Source of the DNA: Lingula anatina
Taxonomy: Eukaryota > Brachiopoda > Lingulata > Lingulida > Lingulidae
NCBI RefSeq assembly: GCF_001039355.2
Contig: NW_019775795.1
Coordinates: 165,395 to 211,091, forward strand
Length of the DNA: 45,697 nucleotides
Direction: 5' to 3'
Below the pieces are notes generated by a model that worked only from the letters and a program-made list of their open reading frames with translations, had not been told where the DNA came from and searched no databases. Below, one piece after another: positions 11,248-21,250 of the stretch. A program made the translations under genes and the position numbers. Position 1 is the stretch's first letter. Every line of letters starts with the position of its first letter.

Positions 11248-14200
11248 TCTTTTGTCACAGATATTTGACTTTGCGCTCTCTGGAGATGACATGAAAAAGC
11301 TTGAGAAACTTAACCAAAACTTCCGGGTGATATGGCTGGAGAGGTCAGTTAACGTTTGATTAGTTTAGTACAAAACCTGAAAAACTTAATCAGATCTTCT
11401 GGGTATTGTGGATGGAGAGGTCAGTTAACGGTTGATTAGTTTAATACAATACTTGAAAAACTTAACCCGAACTTCAGGGTGTTGTGGCTGGAGAGGTCAC
11501 TTAGTGGTTGATTAATTTAACACAATTATCTAATTACTTGACTGAAACATAATTATATATTAAAGCTAAATTAAATTTGTTCTTGAAAAAATACTTTTGT
11601 GCTATATTTGTTGGTACACCGTTTTACATTGAAATGTAACGTATTTCGATCTGTTGGCAAATTTAATTTTACGTCATTTATTGAATCCAGTTGTTTAATA
11701 TCACTGGTTCATGATTTGGTTTATAACAATTAAGTGTGTGTCCAGACCAAATGTAGAAAATGCGGCAAGGTGGGGTTGAACGGATTTACACCATATTTGG
11801 TGTGTTTTAACCTTTATATGAACAATATCTGAGGCTGCAATATTTCCTGAAACAAATCCCTACTTACAGAGATATGGCCAGTGACAATTTGGGGGGTTTA
11901 TCAACCAAAAATTCTTCTGAAAAACAGGGTTATATTGATTGGCCTTAAAGTTTATACAGGTGTCACTAAATGATTTAGTTTCGTGATATATTATAACCTA
12001 AAGATAGGGGATTAAAATGATATACACTTTTTTCACTCTCCTTGTTTCCATGGTAACAAACCAAGCGTTTTTCTCAGGCCTACAAACCACATGCTTTGAA
12101 CACCCCCCTTCTACTTTTGACAATATCTTCATCTTCACAGGTCTTTGGGGTAAAGCATGTTCAGGACAAACGGATAACTCATTAATCTATTTATACATGA
12201 AATCAAAACTTACTGCTGTTCTACAACTTGTCCGTTGTAACAGATAGAACATGACCTAATTTCTTCATTTTTCGTAAATATATCCGGACACATATATCGA
12301 TGCACCCAACTTCAACTATCTCTTTCAAGTCAACATATGGTTTAAAACACTGTTAGTTGAAATTTTTATTTTCATTTTAATTTTTTTCTGGTTAAAACAA
12401 GCATCTAACACATTTTAAAATCATGTGAAACTAATGTACTAACGTCAGAGCAACACAACGTCACCAACATGGCGGAAATCGCGCACTGTTTCTTTGCAAA
12501 TCTTCCTGAACGAAGTCGTATATCATGTGGTTTATACTTTGTCTACAGCTATGAAAAAACATGTAGTGTATTGAAAAATTGCAACAGAGATATTAACAGT
12601 CATCTTCGTCGCGTTTACGTGAAGCAAAACAGCGTGAATTACGAAAGCAAACTGATTCTTGTCAGGTGTGGATTCTTTTGTCTCCGATGACCGCAATTTG
12701 ACATTTTCAAGTATATCTTTGGAAGAATGAATTGGTTACATCATGTGACCAGCACAGGGATATGGGCTTGGTTTGTGCTGGAAACCATCCACACAGGGAA
12801 AAACGAGCCTATAACGAAATATGTCATTGAAATTTGGATTAACTTGCAGATGTCAGTGTAGACACTTGGTGCCACTTGGTTCAGGTAAGAAACGGGTTTG
12901 TTTGTATTTTAATACAGGCTAAAATCCAGAAAAAAAGTACACTCAGAAAAATGATCTAGGTGTAATTTTTTAATGGTAAACGGTCCATTTTTTTTCTTTT
13001 TTTAAAAGAAAAATGCCCCTTATCAAATAATAAAATTGCAGCCTAAGGACCTGTGATGATCTTTTCAGCTATATTTGTGTGGGTATTTATGTAGGTTTAA
13101 GGGTGTTTGGGTAAAATAAATTTAAGGGTAACAATTGGAATTAGATTGAAGCTAGGGCTGGTCTTGGCAAAATTGCTATGCTCATCATAATTTATATTCG
13201 ATTACTTATAAAACATGGACAAATGGGATAATAATTTATTTTTCATCAATGTATCAATTAACTTTGGGTTAAGTGTTTTCATGTGTCTACATTAAGCTAT
13301 ATTTATATTTCAGGCATATTTGAGAAGTGTTATTTGACACACAGTGATCTTATGGTCAGCAAAAGAATCCAAAGCCTTGCAGAAACTGAAACTAGTGTGG
13401 AAATGACAGATGTTGTAGAAAGGCATATATGTAAATGAAAGCCACAATATAACAAATGCTGAGGAGATGCATGAGGCCCTAGTTTCTGCAGATGGAGTGG
13501 AGGGGTGCTCTTTTGCTGCCATTTTCTACATCCAGCTAGACAGACATCTTCCAAACCTGCGTGGACTGGAGTGTCCAGTTACAACAATTTGGCTTTCTTG
13601 ATTCCTACAACATGAGAAAAGGTGTTTCTCTTCCTTGAGCAGTTTTAATATGAGTGATACTGATGTTAAAGTTAATATGGATTTTTCTGAGGCAAATGTG
13701 CCAACTGGGACTATACCGAGCAAGATCACATACAAGGGAATTTTTTTCTTGTTCAGAGAAGTCTTCTCTGAAATCTTTTGCTACCAAGACTGGAGAGTAA
13801 TTGTAAGGTCCTTTTCTTTAGACCACAGTTATGAAATGTGCCAAAAAAAAAAAAAAAAAAACAGCTTTTGATCAAATTAAAGTCTAGTGGGCCAACAATG
13901 TGACTAAAGAAAAACTTGAAGCACATCAGCTATGAGAGAATACCCTTTTGAATATCTCACTGAGTTACACAATGGATGAGCTTTAAAGTCATCTAAACCT
14001 TTGAAACTATATTCAAATAAAGTAAAGGAGTTTTTACTGAAGGAGTTTAGAAGGGCACAAGAAACAGACCAGCAGAACCTAGCATTTGTGAGCATGAAGA
14101 TGAGAATGAAATGTCAGTAAGGAGGGTTACAGACTATTCGGGAAGAAAAAATCGGCAGTTATTTTTGAATGTACTAAAAACTTTGATGTTATGAGCTGTA

Positions 14201-14636
14201 ATGTTTGATACAAAACTGCAAAGATGTTTCATAACACCAGGATATATTTTGCAGTTGTGTTAGTTTTGCTTTTTGAATAGAAAATTATCTTGTTTTGCTA
14301 CATTATGATATAGTTTGTAATGATCACAACTAATGTTGCACTGCTTTGCATGTATTGCTGTATTATAATTTTGTGATTTTTTTATTATTATTTGTAATTA
14401 TTCATCTGAGACAACAATAAACTAATTTGAATAATTTTTTAGTTACTGTATGCTCATAAATAGTCACCAAAAAGTGGTGTGGATGATTAAAAAAAACTCT
14501 TGAAAATTAAAAAAGATTTGTTCTGGCTTTGCTCTCAGAAATACTATAACATATCCTGATCTCTATATAAATATTGCACCAAAAAGAAATCGCTACTAAA
14601 CTAAGATTTTAATTTGTATTCACCAAATTGATGATA

Positions 14637-14691
<55 letters not shown>

Positions 14692-15731
14692 GATTATCAT
14701 GTAAACTCTAAAGTTAATTGCCAGTGCCTATCCAAAGTAATAGAATCTAAGTTTAATTTCCTCTAAACTTTTTGTCCATATAAATTAAAAAGTCCATATA
14801 TGGCAATTTACAAATATGAAGCCCAGTGACCTTGACCTATGACCCACTGACCTGATATTCATTAGTACACATCCACTTTCCATGCTCACCAGCCCTATTA
14901 ATTTAATAACATTATTGCAGAGCAAAATGGTTTAATAAATTAATCAAACCCATTGTCTACATAGCCTTGAATGAATCCACCACGAATTTTTGCCTTAAAA
15001 ACTTTGGGGGTATTTTTCAGTACCTGTTTTAATACAGCAGTAATTTTTGAAACTTGATTTGGAGAAATCAATATCTGCCTAAAATATTCATGAAGTTTTA
15101 TAGCTGTAAACCCTGTGAAGATGGAGAAATGTGCAATTAAAGATGGTAGTGTCAAAATTGGACTTTGGGGGGAGGGGTGTTATAAATGGGTGTGGCTCGC
15201 CCGAGCAGGGTCTTATCTGAATTCTACATATATTTGTGGCAAGCCAAACAATTGTTTTCAATGTTTGTAAGGTCTAATATTTTTTAATATTCTCCATTTA
15301 TGTTTAATTTACACAAAATATATCATTATTTTTCCAAGGTAAAAATGGAGTCTCAAAGAGGCTACATAAGCCATGACTTATAATAGGCTATAATTCTCTG
15401 AAGAAAGGATATTTTTGGGATTCCTTCCTAACTCATGAATTACTTCCTAATATGCCTCCATACAACAAATTTGGTTGAAATCTGCTGACCCCCACCTTGC
15501 CACCCTGGGCTGGTTCTCTCATGGACAAGCTCTTAAATGAGTTCATCAATTATTTAGTTCGTACATCTTATTTTATCTGAAATGTTACCTATGCAAATAT
15601 ATTTTAGTTGGAAAAAAACTTAAATACATTCTGTTGCAAATTAATGTGTGCTTACAGAAGGCTGTTTATAACTGATACTGTTCTTTTTTTTCAGCCTAAA
15701 ACACAGCAAAAATTATCCATTCCATGCGTAA
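5074..15731 (+). CDS. Aldo-keto reductase, copy 1 (10 exons, 324 aa)
   Basis: Exons: 5074-5166, 5654-5821, 6513-6629, 7164-7250, 7448-7564, 7907-8013, 8761-8842, 9132-9215, 11261-11343 and 15695-15731 (stop TAA). All introns are GT-AG and every junction keeps frame. The product is a full-length (beta/alpha)8-barrel NAD(P)H-dependent carbonyl/aldehyde reductase of the AKR1 type, expected in the cytosol. The N-terminal strand motif is MPIIGLGTFQG. The catalytic tetrad is complete: D53 and Y58 (GYRHIDTAFIY), K87 (FITSK) and H120 (LFLVHWP). Nicotinamide contacts S172-N173 (GVSNYN) and Q194 are present. The cofactor 2'-phosphate motif reads CPVPQTKTLSRLKEN, so the usual lysine (AKR1B1 K262) is Q273, while R279 is kept; this predicts altered NADPH preference. 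The C-terminus KHSKNYPFHA is the family YPF tail. Intron 9 is 4.35 kb because of a large insertion. Substrate cannot be predicted. Confidence 0.93.
5382..5443. repeat. Microsatellite (TG)n(AG)n in AKR copy 1 intron 1
   Basis: A GT run passes directly into an AG run. The mirrored intron of copy 2 has the corresponding (CT)n(CA)n tract at about 42943-42993 with different lengths. Confidence 0.9.
6113..6182. repeat. Microsatellite (AT)n in AKR copy 1 intron 2
   Basis: An uninterrupted AT run of about 70 bases. It is missing from the mirrored intron of copy 2 near 42280, so it expanded after the duplication. An N base lies 100 bases downstream at 6284. Confidence 0.9.
6660..7000. repeat. (GACA)n and (GAAA)n repeats in AKR copy 1 intron 3
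   Basis: Interrupted acagacag arrays (6710-6830) are followed by a long gaaa array (6866-6935). The mirrored intron of copy 2 keeps only short gtct and tttc traces around 41680-41820. Confidence 0.9.
7300..7362. repeat. Microsatellite (CT)n(CA)n in AKR copy 1 intron 4
   Basis: A CT run passes into a CA run. Its partner in copy 2 is the (TG)n(AG)n tract at 41258-41328. Confidence 0.9.
7725..7785. repeat. CT microsatellite in AKR copy 1 intron 5
   Basis: Interrupted CT repeat. The mirrored intron in copy 2 holds a longer AG tract at 40787-40855. Confidence 0.85.
9390..10948 (+). mobile_element. 5'-truncated L1/Tx1-like LINE, 3' portion, decayed
   Basis: Interrupted open frames on the + strand read like the C-terminal end of a non-LTR reverse transcriptase ORF2. 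First comes MVTPISKCMIIKSLII, then the motif LFHFLWNSKIGKDKR, GGVKMRH and LKLTWIRHN, and later a zf-RVT-like zinc finger CKRCEKETETIIHVLWDC near 10372-10425. Frameshifts and stops break the frame, so it is dead. The 3' end is A-rich (aataaaaaataatg). It is flanked by an 11-base direct repeat aagtagtaaaa at 9379-9389 and 10949-10959, the probable target-site duplication. It sits in AKR copy 1 intron 8 and is absent from the 403-base intron 8 of copy 2. Confidence 0.87.
11195..11250. repeat. (TTTA)n microsatellite before AKR exon 9
   Basis: A ttta run ends about 10 bases before the intron 8 acceptor tttgtcacag. In copy 2 the same place holds a shorter aataaa-rich tract. Confidence 0.85.
11301..11528 (+). 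repeat. 76-bp tandem repeat spanning the end of AKR exon 9 and its splice donor
   Basis: Three units start at 11301, 11377 and 11453. Each contains the 3' part of exon 9 (ttgagaaacttaac... to gctggagag) plus the donor and the start of intron 9 (gtcagttaac, gttgattagt). The first unit is the coding one. Units 2 and 3 therefore carry decoy copies of the donor inside the intron. Copy 2 has two units (about 38740-38870). Confidence 0.88.
13422..13601 (+). pseudogene. Protein-like open frame of unknown identity inside the intron-9 insert
   Basis: Fifty-nine codons are open from just after a TAG to TGA 13599-13601. The middle reads NAEEMHEALVSADGVEGCSF and later LDRHLPNLRGLECPVTTIW, which has a protein-like composition unlike the surrounding AT-rich DNA. 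There is no good start codon and no obvious splice structure. I do not recognise the family. It may be a remnant of a transposon-encoded or retroposed gene. Confidence 0.25.
14640..14690. repeat. (AT)n microsatellite
   Basis: Pure AT run of about 50 bases within the intron-9 insertion. Confidence 0.9.
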
Positions 15732-16008
15732 ATACAGATCTAGGACGTGTATTATGCTGAATAAAGTTTCGTGGACGTTGGATAGTTAAGGGTCCTTACT
15801 TGTATTCGGCAGACGAACGTCCAATATACCCGGTGATATATTGATGTTTATTTTTTATCTTGAATAAGGCGAAAAAACTTAGGTCAAGTTTTCCCTGGCT
15901 ATGAACTTTATTACCAAGGTTACATGGTCACTTGGGCAGATCTCACCCTATCAGGCGCAGTGTTAACAGCTCTCTCATGGAATTTCTAGTCAACTAAGCC
16001 AGGGAACT

Positions 16009-16012
<4 letters not shown>

Positions 16013-16042
<30 letters not shown>
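16013..16042. repeat. Poly(T) tract
   Basis: About 30 consecutive T. In the right arm the same position (about 36760-36797) is an A-rich (AAAT)n tract that was the site of a right-arm insertion. Confidence 0.85.
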
Positions 16043-16043
<1 letters not shown>

Positions 16044-16842
16044 AAACTGGGGACTGTTCTGGGTGCTTTGATAAAAAAAATGCTTTTGGGTGATCAGTTT
16101 AAGTGCTTTAAAGTGAAGACATGGGGAACACACTATGTGTTCTTTTGCAAAAGAAGGATCCATATCGAAAGCTTAATTACTCACGAGATAATTACTTAGC
16201 GAGGAAAAAATGATTTTACCAAGAAGGCGGGGGGTGGGGGGGGGGGTAGAAGCTTGATTTAATGAGATTGATACTGTCATTTGAAATAAAATTATATGTA
16301 GCAATACATATCAAATATACGTAAATAATGTTTTCTTTATCAGCCAATGCATGAAGCACAGGCGTTGCACGTTTTTATTTTCATAACGTTACCAGTTATC
16401 AATATACACTGTATGAGCCTTTTATATTTGCTTTGCACATATGAGAAGACTACGTCAGTTTTTCCTCCTCTGATACATCGAAAAAAGTACATTGTATGCT
16501 TTATAACTTTAAAGTTATTTTTTTGACTGTCATACAACTTGGGAAGCAAATAAAAATTCTAGACATTTATCGATAATGTCACGTGATGAATAAGCTGGTG
16601 TTCAGTCACTGGAATATATAGCCTATATAACTTTATATTACAAAACGCACTTGAGGCAGTTCACCTATTCGCACGTTGCCGTGGTTCGTTTAACCATTCA
16701 AGAAGGCAGAAACCGTAAATGACAATCCTTATAAGAATACACAGGTACTCAAGTTATCCAAGTAGATCTAGAGATTACTTCTCGGTTTATGTTTCTACAT
16801 GCAATAACGGATTTAGACCAAACACTGCATTATTTTCATTAT

Positions 16843-17180
16843 TACCTCCGCCGAGGAGGTTATGTTTTTGGTTCCGTTAGTTTGTCTGTTTGGCCGTCTG
16901 TCTGTTAGCAACATAACAGCAAAAGTTAGGGACCGATTTTGATGACATTTTCTTGAACTGTCAGAAGTGGGCCAAGGAACAGAATATTAGTTTTTGGTGG
17001 TGATCAGCTTCAGTAATCAATCAATAACCAATAATCAAAAATCAAAAAACTAAATCATTATAGAATGAAAGTTTAGGATTGAAACGGCATCTCGGAGTGT
17101 GTTTCTAGTTGCTACAGAGACTATGAAAAAATGGTTTCGCGGTCCTTTCATCCATGAGCGGGCCCCCTGAGGCAAATACT
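16843..17180 (+). repeat. Dispersed marine-invertebrate-type repeat (cctccgccgaggagg family)
   Basis: The segment attacctccgccgaggagg followed by ttatgtttttggttccgt, gtctgttagcaacataacag and gaccgattttgatgacattt matches a repeat I know to be dispersed in many marine invertebrate genomes. It usually opens a transposon-like unit. The rest of the element here (to about 17180, catgagcgggccccctgagg) is less certain. It fills the gap between AKR copy 1 and the EF-hand unit A and has no partner in the right arm. Confidence 0.55.
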
Positions 17181-18089
17181 TGCCTTACGTGGCTTTGCTT
17201 TCCTAGGTCTGCTTTTAGAAAGATATAACCTTCCCATTATGTGCTTTCTGAAGTGACGACTGGTAGGCACCTTAGATAAGGGAATAGCTTAGAGTTCAGT
17301 CTGCTGCATGCTATTGTGCTCTATTGTGTAACGTTTAAAACGAAACAAATCCAAAGTCAGAGGCCGATCTAGGATTATTTGTATCTGAGGCCGATCTTTT
17401 AAGGATTGAGTGGCCTCAGATTTGAAGCCGAGCCACGCCCCCTTGACGTGGGGTTCTTGGTCGGCTCAAGTGACTCCAGTCGTATTTGAACACGTAGTTG
17501 AAAGTAGTAGTTCCAAATACTGGGCTCATTTTTTTCAGGTTACGGTGATGATTTTTTTCTCCATTCCTACTTCTGTCTGGCAACTAAGACAACAAGCATT
17601 TTATTCAATATTCATGAAAAAACATGTGTTCTCTCTTCTCTGAGTCATTTTGACTGTCATACTGATATAGAAATTATGAGAAATGATTCTTGTCAACACA
17701 ACATTTAACAACATATCAACGGGTATTACATAATCCTGATGCTCATTTCTAGGTGTTGTATATACAAAATAAATAAAGGACGCCGTTGTTGTTGATTTCC
17801 GAAACATTGTGTTAGTAAAGGAACAGATGTAGTGAGTCACCGAATGACTCCATTAGTCACCTTGAATTTATCTGTTCAACATAAACGCATAAATGTAATA
17901 TAAATATGCAGATTTCCCAGTCTTTGATATTAGCAAGTTACATAAAATTGCTTGTCTGCTCGTCTTATTTGGCAGACGGAAGTAGGAATAGAGAAAAAAA
18001 TTAGAAAAAAGGTTATATGAAAATGTAGATTTCCCAATCTTTGGTATTAGTAAGTTACATAAAATTCAGGGTTTTTTTTACCATATTAA

Positions 18090-18362
18090 CGGCTGAATGG
18101 CCTTGTGGTAGGAGTGTCCACTTTCAAAGTGAGTGGACGTGGGTTCGGCTCTGTCTGGGACAGCTAGTATGGAACCCTCTACCCACAAAACACCCCAATC
18201 CACCCCCTTGGGTACTCAGCACACATGGGTTGAAGCAGAGGGAAAGTTCCTGCTGTATCAGTAAAAAAGGTTTGTTCGTTTTAGCACCTCATACGACAGC
18301 CGGACCGTATCCTCCCCATGGAAGGTGGGAGGTGAGGGCGTCTACAGCCAGCGTTGCCGTTT
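18090..18362 (+). mobile_element. tRNA-derived SINE in unit A
   Basis: An A box-like tggccttgtgg and B box gggttcggctc are spaced as in a tRNA, followed by a body with catgggttgaagcag and gtaaaaaagg and a 3' part reading accgtatcctccccatggaa. Two more copies lie at 22702-23812 (interrupted) and 29808-30106 (minus), at the same place in units B and C, so the SINE predates the unit duplication. Confidence 0.7.
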
Positions 18363-19642
18363 AAAGCAAATCATTCTCCTTGCTTTGTGAAACGTAAACA
18401 TGCACTGATTTTATAATAATCCAGCTCCTGTTGAAATTGATTTACCTGGTATTAGAGGAAACGTTTTTGGCGTACTGGAATACTGTGTGGGATGACGAAG
18501 AGTCCCGTAGTAAAAGATACTGTTAATATGCTCATTTTCAGCGCCTCGTTCAGCAGCCGGGCTGTATCCGGGAATCCGGGTACCCGGGCTATATTCTGTA
18601 TTCTGACTGCCTGTATCCGGTCTTTGTTTTTATTCTGATATTAATTTAAAACGTGTCAGAGCGTTAAGTCAAGACAACACAAATCTAAATATTTTAGTCT
18701 AAACAGAAGGTCTTGGTACATATTTTGACAACAATTCCTCATACATACATTCACAAATAATAATATTAATATATTGGAAGAAATTGGAAATTTTTAAATG
18801 TCATATTGTCTTCACTAATTATATACTATGTATTAAGGCCATATTCCATACATTCAATCGTACATTGCAACTATTGACAGATCTACATCTGATTTAGTTG
18901 CTCCATGCCTGTGCAAAGATACTTCTCCTTCATTTATATCTTTGGTTAGATTTAGTTAGGCTATAACCTACGGTCGATCATCGTTTCATTCCGATAAAAG
19001 AATCACAGGGCTAATAGCTTTTTACTGTGCGCGAAGATAAACAGTTAAAGAATGCCACGGAAAAGTTAGTGCCACGAAAAATACGCCAATATATATTAAA
19101 TAGCGATTTTATTATGTCTAAATATCCAGTTTTTCGAGCTGAAAAACGGGTCGATTAGTAAAAAGAGACCTCTGATCTATATCCCAGTACAGAATTAGTT
19201 TACCTCAGGCGTCGAATGTTTTGGAAATCAAGTAAATCTATATGTATTTATCATCCTGTGTATTTGCACAATCGAAGGCCAGCATCAACACGTAATATGG
19301 GTTGTTAAATATTGTGTTGACTGGTGCATTTACCATAGTTAATTGTTATCAGTCTATGGTAAGCCCGTGTGCACGTGCTAGCCAGACCATTCATTGTGTT
19401 TTAAACCCAATGGAATTTCTTTAAATCTGCATCAGTATGGCAATGAAAACGGCACGAAATGATAAACCAAGTGCCCTTTTTGGACTGCCCCCATTTACTA
19501 CGTGTTCGAAGTCGATTTGGTAAGATTCACCTCTGACTAAACCGAAAATAACCTATTTAAACAAACTGCTGTACCGATACGTCTACGCTTTCGCACAGAA
19601 CTCAGACCCATTGACGATTAACTTGCTCAGCGTACAAGCAAC
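18363..19642 (+). promoter_or_regulatory. Upstream region of EF-hand gene A
   Basis: No coding exon is visible. The part 19080-19640 is conserved in units B (24240-25050) and C (28614-29340), including blocks around ggccagcatcaacacg and gtcagtctatggtaag-like sequence, and is the best candidate for shared promoter DNA. No clear TATA box is seen. Confidence 0.35.
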
Positions 19643-20900
19643 ATTTTTCTTTCAGGTTTACTCTGGTTCTTGCTGTTGGTGGCTGTGAATGATGTCATGG
19701 GAACGTCATGTGGTGGACAGCAGAATAGTCAGAGGGTAAGGAATTCTTTTAAGAAGTGTATTATTTTGAAACGATGAAGGGATGAGCTAATTACCCATTC
19801 TATTCTATTTTGCATAGTTCATGAATGCATGACGGAAAAAAGGTCACAAACAAAATATATAGGTAGTTTGATATTAAGGACAATAAAGGCTCTTTTTTTC
19901 AAAACTGAATGAAGAATATTTACGAAATTTATAATATGTAACTAAGTTGCCATTAAATAAAATGTAAATCTGCAGTTGACTGCTAAGAGTCCTGAATATA
20001 ACTTGACCAAATATTTTGATAATTAGCAGGGCTTAAAATAATTTTGATTGGTTGCCAAACGTGCGTATCTCCGTGTATCCTGGGGAATAACCTAATCTTG
20101 GTGTTAGTGAACATATTTTGTGTCATTAAATTTCACGCATCAATTTAACTCCAGTCTCCAGTGGTCACGTCAAATAGGTGCAACAGCGGGTGGAATCAAT
20201 GTCTTTTTACACAACAATATGTGTTAAATTCATAAACTGTGTATTGTTTTCCACAAGTAGTTGTTTTAAAATGAATAATATTATATATTATTAATACAAA
20301 CGTATTTATGGCACAATTTATAAACCCCAGGAAGATCTGGAGGAAGGGGATAAACGGCGTGATAAATGGATCCGCTTTTTTAACCTGTTGGACGCTGACA
20401 ATGACGGCTTTGTGGACAAACATGAATATATCATTATCAACAAGGATGTTGAAAGAGCCATGGGATATTTTGCGCCGGAAAAGATCGACGCTTTCAACGA
20501 GACTGTCTCCAGAGCGTGGTCTTCATTTTGGTCCATCCCAGAAAACGACTTTCAACAATGCTTTGACGTGTTGGATTTCATTTCGACTCATGTGGCAATA
20601 TTTAATACCACCATGTTTAAGCCGTCGGTCAATTTTTGGGCAAAGGGTGTATTTCGCGCAGCAGATGAAGACGATGATGAAGAGCTGAACTTCTTGGAAC
20701 ACAAGGACTTCCTTCGAGTATTCAATGTTCACAAGGGCTTCTATAAGTCATTTAGTTATGTTGACGAAAATCAAAGTAGAAGCATCAACGATGCAGAATT
20801 TATCACAGCCGCTATTGATTATTTTTGCAACCGTTATAACGATTCTTTGTTTTTTGTGAATAACATTACCAAACACAATCCTATTGATCTGGTATTGTAA
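19643..20900 (+). CDS. EF-hand gene A, secreted SCP-like Ca2+-binding protein, start codon lost
   Basis: Two exons, 19643-19735 and 20331-20900 (TAA), join in phase 0 across a GT-AG intron. Exon 1 encodes a signal-peptide-like leader (LSGLLWFLLLVAVNDVMG), exon 2 the calcium-binding body. EF loops are residues 52-63 (DADNDGFVDKHE, canonical), 143-154 (DEDDDEELNFLE, Gly6 replaced by Glu) and 176-187 (DENQSRSINDAE); the second EF position is degenerate, as in sarcoplasmic calcium-binding proteins. Paralogues B and C start with ATG, but here the codon is ATT, with an upstream in-frame TAA and no other ATG before the leader. A one-base deletion near the stop, relative to gene C, shifts the frame and adds about 12 residues. 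There is also a two-residue insertion after EF1. It is probably a decaying copy or one rescued by an upstream exon; the body frame is otherwise fully open. Confidence 0.72.
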
Positions 20901-20977
20901 AAATTACCAATATTATCTTTGAAATATTCAGTGTCAATATAAGTACGAGGTTTGGATAACGAGACATACTGATATGA

Positions 20978-20983
20978 AATAAA
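20978..20983 (+). terminator. Poly(A) signal of EF-hand gene A
   Basis: AATAAA lies 78 bases after the stop, at a position conserved in unit C (27280-27285, minus). Confidence 0.6.
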
Positions 20984-21250
20984 TATAGAATACAGCTATC
21001 AGTTCCTTTCACACGTGACATTTTCAACAGACATCTCACTCCATTAAAAAGATGTTCTATGGTGACAGTACACTTGCTCACAGTTTTCGTCTGTTTAGTG
21101 TATTTGTTGCTGAAACGCAATGTTCCGAAGATGAAGCAACCATCTTCAACCCCTAGTATTATACCTATTAACCCTACTGGTCATATAGTGAAAAGTAGAA
21201 CCAATCCACTAATTATCTGGACCAACTCCACCAATCTCTTAGTCATGCAG

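Larger units (their letters stand above)
11736..15650 (+). mobile_element. Unclassified insertion of about 3.9 kb in AKR copy 1 intron 9
   Basis: Homology with copy 2 intron 9 stops near 11735 (ttataacaattaa) and resumes just before exon 10 (actgatactgttc, 15671). The segment in between is absent from copy 2. It contains an A tract (13842-13860), an (AT)n tract (14640-14690), AATAAA-rich sequence near 14418 and one protein-like open frame at 13422. I found no clear terminal repeats or target duplication, so the edges and class are uncertain; it may be composite. Confidence 0.55.
3666..16470 (+). repeat. Left arm of large inverted duplication
   Basis: From ttatggtatt at 3666 onward this arm matches the reverse complement of 45580 downward. 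It includes the AKR 5' flank, all ten AKR exons, most introns, and sequence past the AKR stop such as the block at 15915-16015, which matches 37665-37770 inverted. By eye the outer part (3.7-6 kb) is almost identical to its partner, while intron 9 and the 3' flank are about 80 percent. Left-only insertions are the LINE at 9390-10948 and a segment of about 3.9 kb at 11736-15650. The inner boundary near 16470 is approximate. Confidence 0.9.
17436..21250 (+). repeat. EF-hand duplication unit A
   Basis: This unit contains a conserved upstream block (17436-18085, gactccagtcgtatttgaac...), a SINE, a promoter block, EF-hand exons 1 and 2, and a 3' block with poly(A) signal. The same order recurs in direct orientation at 22185-25400 (unit B, truncated) and inverted at 26890-30535 (unit C). 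By eye identity is about 80-90 percent. Confidence 0.85.

Noticed and set aside
11341-11359. AKR copy 1 ending at the TGA after SVNV without a tenth exon
   Set aside because: Splicing at the consensus donor 11344 to 15695 restores the family KHSKNYPFHA tail, and copy 2 conserves the same exon 10.
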